Positions 28,423-36,165 of a DNA stretch of 40,581 nucleotides are shown one piece after another. Under the pieces are notes generated by a model. The model saw only the letters and a program-made list of their open reading frames with translations. It had not been told where the DNA came from and searched no databases. A program made the position numbers and the translations under genes. Source of the stretch: Vibrio sp. Hep-1b-8 (GTDB taxonomy: Bacteria; Pseudomonadota; Gammaproteobacteria; Enterobacterales; Vibrionaceae); assembly GCF_006124995.1 (NCBI RefSeq), contig NZ_QEWN01000091.1:1-40581 (forward strand), in the 5' to 3' direction. Numbering within the stretch: position 1 is the stretch's first letter; each line of letters opens with the position of its first letter.

Positions 28423-28515
28423 GACGATTTGGCGCAACTATTTTGACAGTTTGAATGAATTTCTATGGCAGATATATGTCATTTGGGCGCAATTTGATCA
28501 ATTAACGTATGTCAT
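28423..28515. promoter_or_regulatory. divergent promoter region with two direct repeats
   Basis: The gap between the binding-protein gene and the GntR gene holds TTTGGCGCAA (28428-28437) and TTTGGGCGCAA (28482-28492), and ATGTCAT twice (28476-28482 and 28509-28515). These repeats are plausible operators for the GntR/UTRA regulator. A TTGACA hexamer at 28444-28449 could be a -35 box on the plus strand. Assignment is by position only. Confidence 0.4.
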
Positions 28516-28574
28516 AATTCTGTTATCTGTCCGACTTACATTATCTCTAGCTCAACACATGGACTAGATCAGCA

Positions 28575-29303
28575 ATGAGAACAACAGTGGCCCCTCCATT
28601 AGGAACCCAACTAGCAAGAATTAAAACTAACATAAGAGAGCAAATCGAGTCTGGAGTCCTATCTGAAGGCCAAAAATTACCCTCTGAAAGAGAACTTAGC
28701 GAGTTATTCTCAACCACGCGCATTACCATCAAAGATGCATTGATCGCACTCGAAACGGAAGGGCGAATCTATCGCGAAGAACGCCGTGGTTGGTATGTCT
28801 CTCCTCAACGAATTCGCTATAACCCTCTGTGCCGATCTCATTTTCATCAAATGATTCGCGACCAAAACCGTATTGCAGAAACCAGACTGGTGAATGTACG
28901 AAGTGAAATGGCGGCAGGTGAATATGCTCAAGCTCTAGAGGTCAACACAATCACACCAATTCATATCATCGAAAGACTGAGATGCATTGATGGGCGGGCA
29001 GTGCTATTTGTCGAGAACGTTTTAAAAGCGTCTTTATTTGAAGGCATATTAAGCGAAAACCTGACTATGTCGTTGACGGGCATTTATCGTGATAAGTTCG
29101 GCTATGAGACTTTGCGCTCACGCTTTGACGTCATTCCCACCTCAGCTCAAGCACATGTTGCCAAGGCCCTCAATCTAGCAGAAGGCCAACCCGTACTAAA
29201 AATCTGTCGCGTGAACTACAAGCAAGACGGACAACTGATGGACTGCGAGCTAGAGTACTGGCGACCAGACGCCATGATGATCTGCATCGATAGTGTCGAG
29301 TGA
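28575..29303 (+). CDS. GntR/UTRA (HutC-type) transcriptional regulator
   Basis: A 242-residue regulator. Residues about 12-80 are the GntR winged helix-turn-helix (L-P-S-E-R-E-L-S-E-L-F-S-T-T-R-I-T-I-K-D-A-L) and residues about 95-238 the UTRA ligand-binding domain. It resembles PhnR, the regulator of 2-aminoethylphosphonate uptake, in type. It is divergent from the importer operon and most likely represses it until the imported ligand binds. Confidence 0.85.
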   Translation: MRTTVAPPLGTQLARIKTNIREQIESGVLSEGQKLPSERELSELFSTTRITIKDALIALETEGRIYREERRGWYVSPQRIRYNPLCRSHFHQMIRDQNRIAETRLVNVRSEMAAGEYAQALEVNTITPIHIIERLRCIDGRAVLFVENVLKASLFEGILSENLTMSLTGIYRDKFGYETLRSRFDVIPTSAQAHVAKALNLAEGQPVLKICRVNYKQDGQLMDCELEYWRPDAMMICIDSVE

Positions 29304-29317
29304 ACGCGGCACTGACT

Positions 29318-29530
29318 CTATTGGTAGACGCTCACTACGGACATGCAGTGGGTAACGGTTTGCTCCTTTTCACCGACGGGCGCAACGTAGTGAATGGCAC
29401 TCTCAACGGCTTCTCGGCCTCCAAGTTTGCCAATCACCCAAGCCGCCAAGTACTGTGAAGACAAACAGCCTCCAGCTGTCGCAATGTTGCCTTGCGCATA
29501 AAAAGGCGGCAGCCACAGCACAACGAACAA
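29318..29530 (-). pseudogene. C-terminal fragment of a DJ-1/PfpI-family gene
   Basis: The minus strand reads A-T-A-G-G-C-L-S-S-Q-Y-L-A-A-W-V-I, then H-Y-V-A-P-V-G-E-K-E, which is the last third of a DJ-1/PfpI protein of the kind that begins about 130 residues earlier. That front part is missing. The readable frame starts immediately after the VOC gene stop at 29548. The cut coincides with the end of the integron array, so array growth or a rearrangement probably truncated the gene. Confidence 0.65.
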
Positions 29531-29547
29531 AGAAGATGTGGATTCAG

Positions 29548-29916
29548 TTAGATAAATACCGCTTCCAGTTTGTTTCCATCAAGGTCACGCACAAATGCAG
29601 CGTAGTAAGTCTCACCGTATTCGGGACGCAAATTCGGTTTGCCTGCACACGAACCTCCTAGCGCCAACGCGCTAGCGTAAAATCGATCAACCGCCTCTCG
29701 ACTTGGCGCATTAAAAGCAATATGAGTTCCATTCCCGGCAGACGCACCCTCTTTGCATGGACAACCGACCCAAAACTCAAAATGCTCACCATAAGCCGCT
29801 GCTACATTTTCGATGTAATGAGAGCGTTTAATAGACAAAGTAGAAAGCAGTGAATCATAAAAAGCGACAGAGGAGGTCACATTCGAAACACCCACTGAGA
29901 CATGGTTTAGAATCAA
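29548..29916 (-). CDS. VOC-family (glyoxalase/bleomycin-resistance-like) protein
   Basis: About 123 residues of the vicinal-oxygen-chelate fold, starting M-I-L-N-H-V-S-V-G-V and ending D-L-D-G-N-K-L-E-A-V-F. The start chosen is a TTG at 29916, because AAGGGA lies 7 bases before it and homologues begin M-I-L-N-H. An ATG at 29940 is an alternative. It lies between the degenerate last attC and the DJ-1 fragment, so it may be the last cassette or the first chromosomal gene. Substrate unknown. Confidence 0.75.
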   Translation of the reverse strand: MILNHVSVGVSNVTSSVAFYDSLLSTLSIKRSHYIENVAAAYGEHFEFWVGCPCKEGASAGNGTHIAFNAPSREAVDRFYASALALGGSCAGKPNLRPEYGETYYAAFVRDLDGNKLEAVFI

Positions 29917-29950
29917 TTTAAATTCCCTTTTTAGATACATTACGCAAACA

Positions 29951-30013
29951 GTTAAGCCAATTAAAATGAAAGTGACCAAACGTTGCGAATCATTCTTAAA
30001 CAGATTGTTATAA
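29951..30013 (-). repeat. attC site A, internally deleted
   Basis: It has both ends of the family (GTTAAGCCAATTAA on one side, CGTTGCGAATCATTCTTAAA and TTGTTATAAC on the other) but lacks the central ~60 bases. It serves the toxin-antitoxin cassette and marks the array end. Confidence 0.7.
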
Positions 30014-30021
30014 CACCATTG

Positions 30022-30309
30022 CTACACGTCACTTTCCGTGAGTATTTGACGACAATTTCTTACTGTAAGGACACGAATTTCATGGCTGAAGCTATATATG
30101 ATTCGATAGTGACCAAATAGGATTTCACGATAGTTAGTATGAGGTAACTCAGGGACCATTCGCCCCATTTCAGGCATACTCGAGAGAAGTTCAGTTTTAT
30201 CGAAAACCTCATTAACCCAGTTTTCTGCCGCCACTGGGTTATCCAGTGAAATAAATAAGGCTGCATCACCTAACTTTTGTAATGCTAGTGGTGACCAGAC
30301 TACATTCAT
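30022..30309 (-). CDS. ParE/RelE-family toxin
   Basis: A 95-residue toxin of the ParE/RelE fold. Typical are W-S-P-L-A-L-Q-K-L at the N-terminus, P-E-M-G-R-M-V-P-E and R-E-I-L-F-G-H-Y-R-I-I-Y-S near the C-terminus. ParE toxins poison gyrase and RelE toxins cleave mRNA on the ribosome; the sequence leans to ParE. It lies 7 bases downstream of its antitoxin. Such pairs are common in superintegrons and are thought to stop loss of cassettes. Confidence 0.88.
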   Translation of the reverse strand: MNVVWSPLALQKLGDAALFISLDNPVAAENWVNEVFDKTELLSSMPEMGRMVPELPHTNYREILFGHYRIIYSFSHEIRVLTVRNCRQILTESDV

Positions 30310-30316
30310 TTCTTAA

Positions 30317-30598
30317 TCATTTCTTAAGACGCCCCAACACTTGAGCACGAGCGTCTTCATTGGAAACACCTAAACCTGAAGCTAACTGTGCTTCAGCAGT
30401 ACGCATTTCTTCTAGTAACTCGATCTTCTCTTGCATTGCTTCATATTCCGCAACATCAAGGACAACCGCAACACCCTTACCACGTTGTGTGATTACCAGT
30501 GGTCTGCGAGTTTCGTTAATCTGTTTAATAAATGACGTTACGCCAGCACGAAATTCAGACAAAGGCTGAATATCTTGGTCAAAATGGATACGGCTCAT
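30317..30598 (-). CDS. Phd/YefM-family antitoxin
   Basis: A 93-residue antitoxin. The N-terminal DNA-binding fold is marked by L-S-E-F-R-A-G-V-T-S-F-I-K-Q-I-N and R-P-L-V-I-T-Q-R-G-K-G-V-A-V-V-L-D. The C-terminal ~35 residues would wrap the toxin. AGGAG precedes the ATG by 6 bases. It is first in the operon, so antitoxin is made first. The palindrome directly before the start is the likely autoregulatory operator. Confidence 0.9.
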   Translation of the reverse strand: MSRIHFDQDIQPLSEFRAGVTSFIKQINETRRPLVITQRGKGVAVVLDVAEYEAMQEKIELLEEMRTAEAQLASGLGVSNEDARAQVLGRLKK

Positions 30599-30644
30599 GT
30601 TGAACTCCTAATAGTACAATTTAATGTACAAATAATAGTTCAAC
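30599..30644. promoter_or_regulatory. concentric palindromic operator of the toxin-antitoxin cassette
   Basis: GTTGAACT (30599-30606) pairs with AGTTCAAC (30637-30644), and inside it GTACA (30614-30618) pairs with TGTAC (30625-30629). Both share the centre 30621.5. It overlaps the leader and ribosome site of the antitoxin, the usual place for Phd-type autoregulation. It also means this cassette has its own promoter. Confidence 0.6.
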
Positions 30645-30674
30645 TAGCCATTTTGAACAATAGCCTGATTTTGT

Positions 30675-30797
30675 GTTATAGCCCAATTAAGGGCTCAACA
30701 GCGCCTGCACCCAAACCTAAAGCATTGTGCTGTAAACACTAAACTGGCTTGAAGTGAAAGCACCAAGCGTTGCGAATCATTCTTAAACGCGTTGTAT
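30675..30797 (-). repeat. attC site B
   Basis: A 123-base attC of the lipoprotein cassette. Ends GTTATAGCCCAATTAAGG and GTTGCGAATCATTCTTAAA are visible, with the central AGCATTGTGCTGTAAACAC. Confidence 0.88.
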
Positions 30798-30799
30798 GT

Positions 30800-31228
30800 T
30801 TATCTTATACTTTCGTATATCTCATTGGCGATAAATGGCTGTTTAATCTCTTTTTGCAGAGTGTTTAGTTCTGGGATACCAACGCCTTTTGGAGGCTCTT
30901 GCTTGAACTCATGCAAACCAACATACTGATTAAAAAACAGTTGTATGTCATCAGATTGCTTTGCCAATGACATTTCAACGTTATTGACCTCTTCGCTAAT
31001 GCACGAATTGAAAGCATACTGCGCTAGATAACTAAGTACTTGTTTTTGCTTGTTTTCAGTTAGACTTCGTAACCATTGAGACTCAGGGAACGAATGTAAA
31101 CCATTTTTAGCTTTCTCAAAACAGGCTTCTTTTTTAGCCATTAACTGACTATATGGCTGAGTCAAGCTTGGAGGCGAAGCCGTACAACCAACCAATGATA
31201 TAAAAGCAATGCTACAGAGCAGCTTCAC
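30800..31228 (-). CDS. cassette-encoded lipoprotein, unknown (paralogue of 32794)
   Basis: About 142 residues from a GTG at 31228, chosen because GGAAG lies 7 bases before it and the product then begins as a lipoprotein signal with lipobox L-V-G-C. The frame extends upstream to 31288 without a better start. The mature part matches the product at 32794: F-P-x3-W-x2-S-L, then K-x-V-x2-Y-L, a cysteine, and Q-x4-P-F near the end. It overlaps the end of a decayed first gene by 17 bases, mirroring the intact two-gene cassette. Function unknown. Confidence 0.75.
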   Translation of the reverse strand: MKLLCSIAFISLVGCTASPPSLTQPYSQLMAKKEACFEKAKNGLHSFPESQWLRSLTENKQKQVLSYLAQYAFNSCISEEVNNVEMSLAKQSDDIQLFFNQYVGLHEFKQEPPKGVGIPELNTLQKEIKQPFIANEIYESIR

Positions 31229-31389
31229 TGACACACTTCCAAAACTTTTGTTCTTCACCATAAGTAAACAGCTCTTCTTGTTGAGCAAGATAGTAAACTT
31301 GCTTTCTCAATAAAGGATTAATAGATGCCATCGCATGGTCGAGCAGAGAGTTTCAGTCCTTTAACGGAACAGTAGTCTTTTAAAGACAT
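31212..31389 (-). pseudogene. collapsed first gene of the lipoprotein cassette
   Basis: An ATG at 31389 with GGAG nearby opens 23 codons (M-S-L-K-D-Y-C-S-V-K-G-L-K-L-S-A-R) before a stop at 31318. After the stop, another frame reads Y-G-E-E-Q-K-F-W-K-C-V-S-E-A-A-L and stops at 31212. These match the start (Y-C-S-I-x2-L-K-L-S-S-R) and the end (G-E-E-G-E-F-W-R-C-V-S-R-A-A-L) of the intact gene at 33221-33556. About 70 middle residues are missing. Confidence 0.7.
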
Positions 31390-31493
31390 ATGAACTCCAA
31401 ACTAACAAATGTGAAGGCAGTTTAAACCAATAAAAGCCAACAGATTGAGAAACTTGGTGCACACTGAATAGAAGTCACAGTATGTCGATAAAC

Positions 31494-31617
31494 ATAACGC
31501 CAAATTAAGGTTTGAACAAAGCCAACGCCTTACCTAAGGCATTGTGCCATAAACACTAAATTTGAAGTAAAAGCAAAAATACCAAGCGTTGAGAATCCCT
31601 TTTAAATGCTTGTTATG
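31494..31617 (-). repeat. attC site C
   Basis: A 124-base attC with both core ends (ATAACGCCAAATTAAGG and GCTTGTTATG). The stop codon of the GNAT gene at 31613 overlaps its edge. Confidence 0.9.
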
Positions 31618-32068
31618 ATGCAACTTGAAGCGACAAAGAAAGGAAGTTTTCATCGCATTCAGTCACCTTATAGCCGAGAGATTTGTAAAACCTTACTGCT
31701 GACTCATTTCTAGTGAAGCTTGATAAGGTTACGTGACTACGCCCTTGATCTCGCGCTATTTTGTGAACCATATTCATGACGCTTTCACCCAATTTTTGAT
31801 TTTGAAATTCTGGGAACACAATGAGTAAATGTACATGAAGTGCATTATCGTAAGGCTTGAAGCATAGCATTCCAACTCGCGTCTCATGCAGGTAAACCCA
31901 GTGAAACCAATGCGGCTCATAGTCACTTTGTAAACGATTGACCTGAAAATCATCACACCAACCAAAGACGGCATCAACATGCGAATAAAGTCCCTGTTTC
32001 ACAACAGAAAACAGACTTTCAAATTCATCACTTTCTATTTGTATTAGCTGAATATCCATATGCATCAT
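31613..32068 (-). CDS. cassette-encoded GNAT acetyltransferase
   Basis: A 151-residue GNAT protein. The acetyl-CoA loop (F-P-E-F-Q-N-Q-K-L-G-E-S-V) and N-E-S-A-V-R-F-Y-K-S-L-G-Y are visible. Its start codon abuts attC site D, so no room is left for a private promoter and it probably depends on read-through. It shares A-V-F-G-W and the C-terminal pattern with the gene at 32185, so both belong to one cassette-borne subfamily. Substrate unknown. Confidence 0.82.
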   Translation of the reverse strand: MMHMDIQLIQIESDEFESLFSVVKQGLYSHVDAVFGWCDDFQVNRLQSDYEPHWFHWVYLHETRVGMLCFKPYDNALHVHLLIVFPEFQNQKLGESVMNMVHKIARDQGRSHVTLSSFTRNESAVRFYKSLGYKVTECDENFLSLSLQVAS

Positions 32069-32190
32069 AACGCCAAATTAAGGGGTGAACCACACTAACA
32101 CCTGACCTAAAGCATTGTGCTGTAAACACTAAACGGGCTTGAAGTGAAAGCACCAAGCGTTGTGAATCACTCTTAAATTTATTGTTATAA
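32067..32190 (-). repeat. attC site D
   Basis: A 124-base attC (ATAACGCCAAATTAAGG to ATTGTTATAAG). It belongs to the GNAT cassette at 32185. Confidence 0.9.
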
Positions 32191-32619
32191 GCGTGGTTTG
32201 AGCATGTGCACGAACTGTTCGTCCTGCCCTGTAACCTCAAAGCCAAACCTTTTGTAAAGTTGCCCTACTCGGTTTCCTTGTAAGTAGCAAAGCTTTATCG
32301 GTAACAACTTTTGTGCAGCAAGCTCAATGACCGCTTTTAATACTTGGCTACCAATTCCTTTACCCTGATATTCTGGTAATAGGAAAAAACGACCAAAGTA
32401 CAGATGCTCAGAATGGCACTGCACCAAGTAACTGCCCACTGGGGCTCCATCGACTTCGATTATGGTTGGCTTTTCTTCGCCCCACTCATTGTGATGAATT
32501 TCTCTTTGAACACTTTCGTCCCAACCAAATACAGCTTTGATTGGTTCAAATTCTGCTGATTTCTTAAGTTCGAATAGGAACTCATAGTCACTATTTTCAG
32601 CTTTACGGGTTTCGTACAC
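32185..32619 (-). CDS. cassette-encoded GNAT acetyltransferase
   Basis: A 144-residue GNAT protein. Motif A reads L-P-E-Y-Q-G-K-G-I-G-S-Q-V-L, an excellent acetyl-CoA-binding loop, and R-V-G-Q-L-Y-K-R-F-G-F follows. It is related to the gene at 31613. The stop overlaps attC D. The target is unknown; cassette-borne GNATs can modify antibiotics, tRNA-bound toxins or small molecules. Confidence 0.85.
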   Translation of the reverse strand: MYETRKAENSDYEFLFELKKSAEFEPIKAVFGWDESVQREIHHNEWGEEKPTIIEVDGAPVGSYLVQCHSEHLYFGRFFLLPEYQGKGIGSQVLKAVIELAAQKLLPIKLCYLQGNRVGQLYKRFGFEVTGQDEQFVHMLKPRL

Positions 32620-32652
32620 CTAACTCTCCAAACCTACAACTACGGATAGATA

Positions 32653-32779
32653 ATAACGCCAAATTAAGGTATGAACAACGCTACCACCTTACTTAAACCA
32701 TTGTGCCATAAACACTAAAACTGAAGTAGAAGCAAAAAAGTACCAAGCGTTGTGAATCCCTCTTAAATTGCTTGTTATG
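32653..32779 (-). repeat. attC site E
   Basis: A 127-base attC (ATAACGCCAAATTAAGG to GCTTGTTATG), belonging to the two-gene lipoprotein cassette. Confidence 0.9.
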
Positions 32780-32793
32780 TTCCCGGTCACTGA

Positions 32794-33234
32794 TTACCTT
32801 AAAAGACCTAGAGACTCACCTAACTTAATTGAGTCAAACGGCATTCCATATAGTGACTGAATCTTTTGAATTTCCTTTAGATCAAGGCCATCAATGTATT
32901 GTGCATGATTTGGGAGCTCTGTTACTCCCATAGCATCAAATAGTGATTTTTGCTCTTGAGACAACTGACTTTCAGAGTCTTTCAAAGCCTCTCTTTCAGT
33001 TTTTGAGCAATTATCTCTATTGTCTATAGATAGATACAACACGACTCTTTTCTGATCTTCTTCATTCAGTGAGACAAACCAAGGAGTCATTGGAAAACTC
33101 TCTGAGTTTTCTAGTTCAATAACTTTGCATTCCTCAATTTTATTTGCATAGTCTTCGAACCTTTCTTCGAATGATGCGGCACAGCCAGAAACAGAGAAAA
33201 TCGATAATGCCAAAAATAATTTATAGTGCAGCAC
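32794..33234 (-). CDS. cassette-encoded lipoprotein, unknown (paralogue of 30800)
   Basis: About 147 residues from a GTG at 33234, chosen because GGAGG lies 9 bases upstream. The frame also opens at an ATG at 33258. The signal sequence ends in lipobox V-S-G-C, so an envelope lipoprotein is expected. The mature part is acidic and is homologous to the product at 30800. It overlaps the stop of the upstream gene by 14 bases, which suggests coupled translation. Function unknown. Confidence 0.75.
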   Translation of the reverse strand: MLHYKLFLALSIFSVSGCAASFEERFEDYANKIEECKVIELENSESFPMTPWFVSLNEEDQKRVVLYLSIDNRDNCSKTEREALKDSESQLSQEQKSLFDAMGVTELPNHAQYIDGLDLKEIQKIQSLYGMPFDSIKLGESLGLLR

Positions 33235-33556
33235 GACTAACGCACCTCCAAAATTCACCTTCTTCTCCTTGTGTCATCCACGTCATAGGTTCAGCTATAT
33301 CTCGAATCCGTTTTTTCGTAATAGCACCGCTAGCTTGAGCCAGTTTACCAAACTCTACCCAATCATATGCAGCTATGTCGATCAATTGATTAGCGGCATT
33401 CTTACGGCCTAAAAAAATGTCTAAAATGGGAACCGCTGATAAAGATAGGGTAAATAACCGACTACTTTCTATAATACTTTGAATTTGTTTTACGGAATCC
33501 CGACTTCGACTAGATAACTTTAAGTTATTAATAGAACAGTAACCAAGCTCTGCCAT
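33221..33556 (-). CDS. first gene of the two-gene lipoprotein cassette, unknown
   Basis: A 111-residue protein (M-A-E-L-G-Y-C-S-I-N-N-L-K-L-S-S-R) with a hydrophobic patch near residues 35-48 and a basic C-terminal half. No family is recognised. It shares start and end segments with the collapsed gene at 31212-31389. Its gene pairs with a lipoprotein gene in both cassettes, which suggests the two products work together. AGGTT precedes the ATG. The cassette may have its own promoter in the 119 bases before the attC. Confidence 0.65.
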   Translation of the reverse strand: MAELGYCSINNLKLSSRSRDSVKQIQSIIESSRLFTLSLSAVPILDIFLGRKNAANQLIDIAAYDWVEFGKLAQASGAITKKRIRDIAEPMTWMTQGEEGEFWRCVSRAAL

Positions 33557-33675
33557 ATGAACCTCACGAAAGTGTAATTCTTCTAAAGCAGACTAATTGC
33601 TCGCCAATCAAATGACAAAACGACCAATTAAAATATGCAGAAAGATCACTATATTATCGGATTTTCAAAGGACAC

Positions 33676-33799
33676 ATAACGCCAAATTAAGGCGTGAACA
33701 ACGCTAAACACCTAACTCAAACCATTGCACCTTAAACACTAAAGCCGAGTCTAAACTGAGATCGCCAAGGGTTGTGAGTCATTCTTAAATGCTTGTATG
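33676..33799 (-). repeat. attC site F
   Basis: A 124-base attC (ATAACGCCAAATTAAGG to GCTTGTATGG), serving the VOC cassette. Confidence 0.88.
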
Positions 33800-33809
33800 G
33801 GAAATTCTG

Positions 33810-34217
33810 TTAAAGAACATCCTGACAAAACCTAAACAAGTACCCATCTGGCGATTGCACAATGAACTGCTTTTGTATAACAGACTTGGTACCACATTCA
33901 TACGATTTAGATTCAAGCATTAGATAAATCGAGTCATTAGATTTCGAGCAAACTTCACTATATAAGCTTTCAATATCGTTAACGTCCCACTGAAAGTTCA
34001 CACCACAGCCCAGTGGAAACTCGGGTTTACCAGTAAGCCACTTTCGGCTTTTACTCGATAGACCTTCTAGCATTAAATCGACACCATCTAGTGTCAAATG
34101 TACAAACTGTTCTTCTGGTCTTTCATATTTGACGGAAAAACCGAGAATATCTGTGAAAAAAACTTTGCTCACATTTATATCGATACAGTACAGCTCTGGA
34201 ACTACTCGTAATGTCAT
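33810..34217 (-). CDS. cassette-encoded VOC-family protein
   Basis: A 135-residue VOC/bleomycin-resistance-like protein (F-F-T-D-I-L-G-F-S-V near the start, S-P-D-G-Y-L-F-R-F near the end). AGGAAA precedes the ATG. Members include drug-binding proteins and glyoxalases; the ligand is unknown. It is a one-gene cassette whose start is 16 bases from attC G. Confidence 0.8.
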   Translation of the reverse strand: MTLRVVPELYCIDINVSKVFFTDILGFSVKYERPEEQFVHLTLDGVDLMLEGLSSKSRKWLTGKPEFPLGCGVNFQWDVNDIESLYSEVCSKSNDSIYLMLESKSYECGTKSVIQKQFIVQSPDGYLFRFCQDVL

Positions 34218-34232
34218 TATTTTTCCTATTCA

Positions 34233-34326
34233 CATGACGCCGCATTGAGGTGTGAGCGGCTTGGCTATACTTGAGCGAAGCGAAACTGCCAAGCGTTGTG
34301 AATCACTCTTAAATTTATTGTTAGCT
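34233..34326 (-). repeat. attC site G, short form
   Basis: About 94 bases, shorter than its neighbours because the central loop (CTTGGCTATACTTGAGCGAAG) replaces the usual ~60-base centre. Core ends ATGACGCCGCATTGAGG and TTGTTAGCTG are present. It serves the membrane-protein cassette. Confidence 0.8.
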
Positions 34327-35037
34327 GAATATCGTCAACAAGCCAAAGAGTATAATGGTAAAAAAGAAAAACGAATCATTTGGGAAAAACCTATGAATAA
34401 GCTTCGCCAAGTATACTGGAATCAGAACTAGAAAAACTGAAATTGAGGTAAATAGCAGAGCTCCGAGCCACGCTATAACATAGTAAAAAATCAAAAGAAT
34501 CGCTGAAAAACCTGACAGTGCCACGGCCTGCCACCATACCCCAATGCCACTTAAATCACCTATATTGGTCACTACAAGTATACGATTCATGGTTAAAAAG
34601 GGGTCATTTAAAACTGGAATCCCTTGAGAGAACTCAAGCCAACCCATAAAAAATGGCCACGACAAGAAAATAAAAATCATTAACCAATTGGATTTAATGA
34701 CATTTTTATGACTTAAGACCCACCCCAACGAACTGTACATTAAAAATGAGGTGCCAAAGATTAAAAGTACAATTTCTTTAACTCCGGTCTGAACACTAAT
34801 CTCGCTGAGTGCTAGCAATGTGCAAAAACTAACAATAGTTAGCACACAATAAACTTTTGAAAGGAATTTCAATGCGTCTGGCATCTTCAGTGCTTTTAAC
34901 GACAGAATTAAAGAGGAAAACCCACCTTCTGCTTCGGTAAGGAGCTGCCCAACATGAGGATTTGATTTGACCCGATCTCCAGTCCAGTACACGCCGATCA
35001 AAAATATCAGAATCTTAGCTATCCACTCCATACTCAA
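34321..35037 (-). CDS. cassette-encoded multi-helix membrane protein, unknown
   Basis: About 238 residues with roughly six hydrophobic helices and no recognised family. The frame starts TTG at 35037 with GAAGGA 4-5 bases upstream; an ATG two codons in (35031) is the other candidate. The stop overlaps attC G. It sits directly downstream of IS copy 1, so its promoter context has probably changed. Confidence 0.65.
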   Translation of the reverse strand: MSMEWIAKILIFLIGVYWTGDRVKSNPHVGQLLTEAEGGFSSLILSLKALKMPDALKFLSKVYCVLTIVSFCTLLALSEISVQTGVKEIVLLIFGTSFLMYSSLGWVLSHKNVIKSNWLMIFIFLSWPFFMGWLEFSQGIPVLNDPFLTMNRILVVTNIGDLSGIGVWWQAVALSGFSAILLIFYYVIAWLGALLFTSISVFLVLIPVYLAKLIHRFFPNDSFFFFTIILFGLLTIFS

Positions 35038-35136
35038 ATTTTCCTTCTATTCAGCTAACGAATGATATGGACTCCCTCTCCCTGAAACTCCGCGTGCCAT
35101 ACTGACTCAGTACACGCTGAAGAACTGGAGGTTATC

Positions 35137-36165
35137 ATGTCCAACATTCAAACTATTGGCGTTGACCTCGCCAAGAATGTGTTCAGTATTCACGGCGTTG
35201 ATGCATATGGCAAGTGCGTCTTACGCAAAACAGTCAAAAGAAACAAACTCTTAGACACATTTGCCACTTTACCGCCTTGCATAGTCGGCATGGAAGCCTG
35301 CTCAGGTGCTCATCATTGGTCTCGTGAACTCAGAAAACTGGGTCATACGCCTAAAATCATGGCGTCTAAATTCGTCATTCCATACCGACAAAGTGAGAAG
35401 AACGATGCGAACGACGCCGAAGCGATATGCGAGGCTGTTTCAAGACCGAAAACCCGTTTTGTTTCGGTAAAAAGTGAAGAGCAACAAGCCGTACTTTGCT
35501 TGCATCGAATTCGTCACAGTCTCGTGAAAAATAGAACAGCTACGATTAATCAACTTCGTGGCTTACTCTCCGAGTTTGGAATTATCATTCCTCAAGGCCG
35601 CTATCCACTTCAAAAAATGGTGCCTGATATTCTTGAGGATGCGGAAAACGGTATCCCATTCCTCGCTCGGGAGTTGCTGAGTAGTTTAGTGAATAACATC
35701 CGCCAGCTTAACGAAGAAATCCTTCGTTATGATAGAAAAGTCTATCTTTTGAGTAAGGAAATGAAGCAAGCTGCCAAACTCATGGCCGTGCCTGGTGTGG
35801 GTGAGCACAGTGCTACCGCCATTGTTGCAACAGTCTGTGACGGAAAACAGTTTGGCTCGAGTCGCCAATTCGCGGCGTGGATTGGCCTAGTACCAAGGCA
35901 ATACTCAACAGGTGGTCACGTACATCTTGGTCGTATCAGTAAAAGAGGCGAAAAACACATTCGTACTCTGCTTATCCATGGTGCGAGAGCTGTTATTGCC
36001 CGCTGCAAAGAAAAAACAGATAGAAACAGCTTATGGTTACAACAGCTCGTTGAGCGACGAGGTTACAAGCGCGCGGCTGTCGCCCTAGCAGCCAAAAACG
36101 CTCGAATAATATGGGCATTATTAACGACTGAAAACGAGTACAAAGCTAACTATATAAGCGGTTAG
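35137..36165 (+). CDS. IS110-family transposase, copy 1
   Basis: A 342-residue DEDD transposase. The RuvC-like N-terminal part has D10 in I-G-V-D-L-A-K-N, E53 in G-M-E-A-C-S-G, and D90 and D93 in K-N-D-A-N-D-A-E. The C-terminal Transposase_20 part holds the helix-hairpin-helix A-V-P-G-V-G-E and the catalytic serine S257 in Y-S-T-G-G. GGAGG lies 5-6 bases before the ATG. It differs from copy 2 at four residues (9, 183, one near 331, 341). Together with the noncoding RNA segment it should drive RNA-guided insertion into attC. Confidence 0.94.
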   Translation: MSNIQTIGVDLAKNVFSIHGVDAYGKCVLRKTVKRNKLLDTFATLPPCIVGMEACSGAHHWSRELRKLGHTPKIMASKFVIPYRQSEKNDANDAEAICEAVSRPKTRFVSVKSEEQQAVLCLHRIRHSLVKNRTATINQLRGLLSEFGIIIPQGRYPLQKMVPDILEDAENGIPFLARELLSSLVNNIRQLNEEILRYDRKVYLLSKEMKQAAKLMAVPGVGEHSATAIVATVCDGKQFGSSRQFAAWIGLVPRQYSTGGHVHLGRISKRGEKHIRTLLIHGARAVIARCKEKTDRNSLWLQQLVERRGYKRAAVALAAKNARIIWALLTTENEYKANYISG

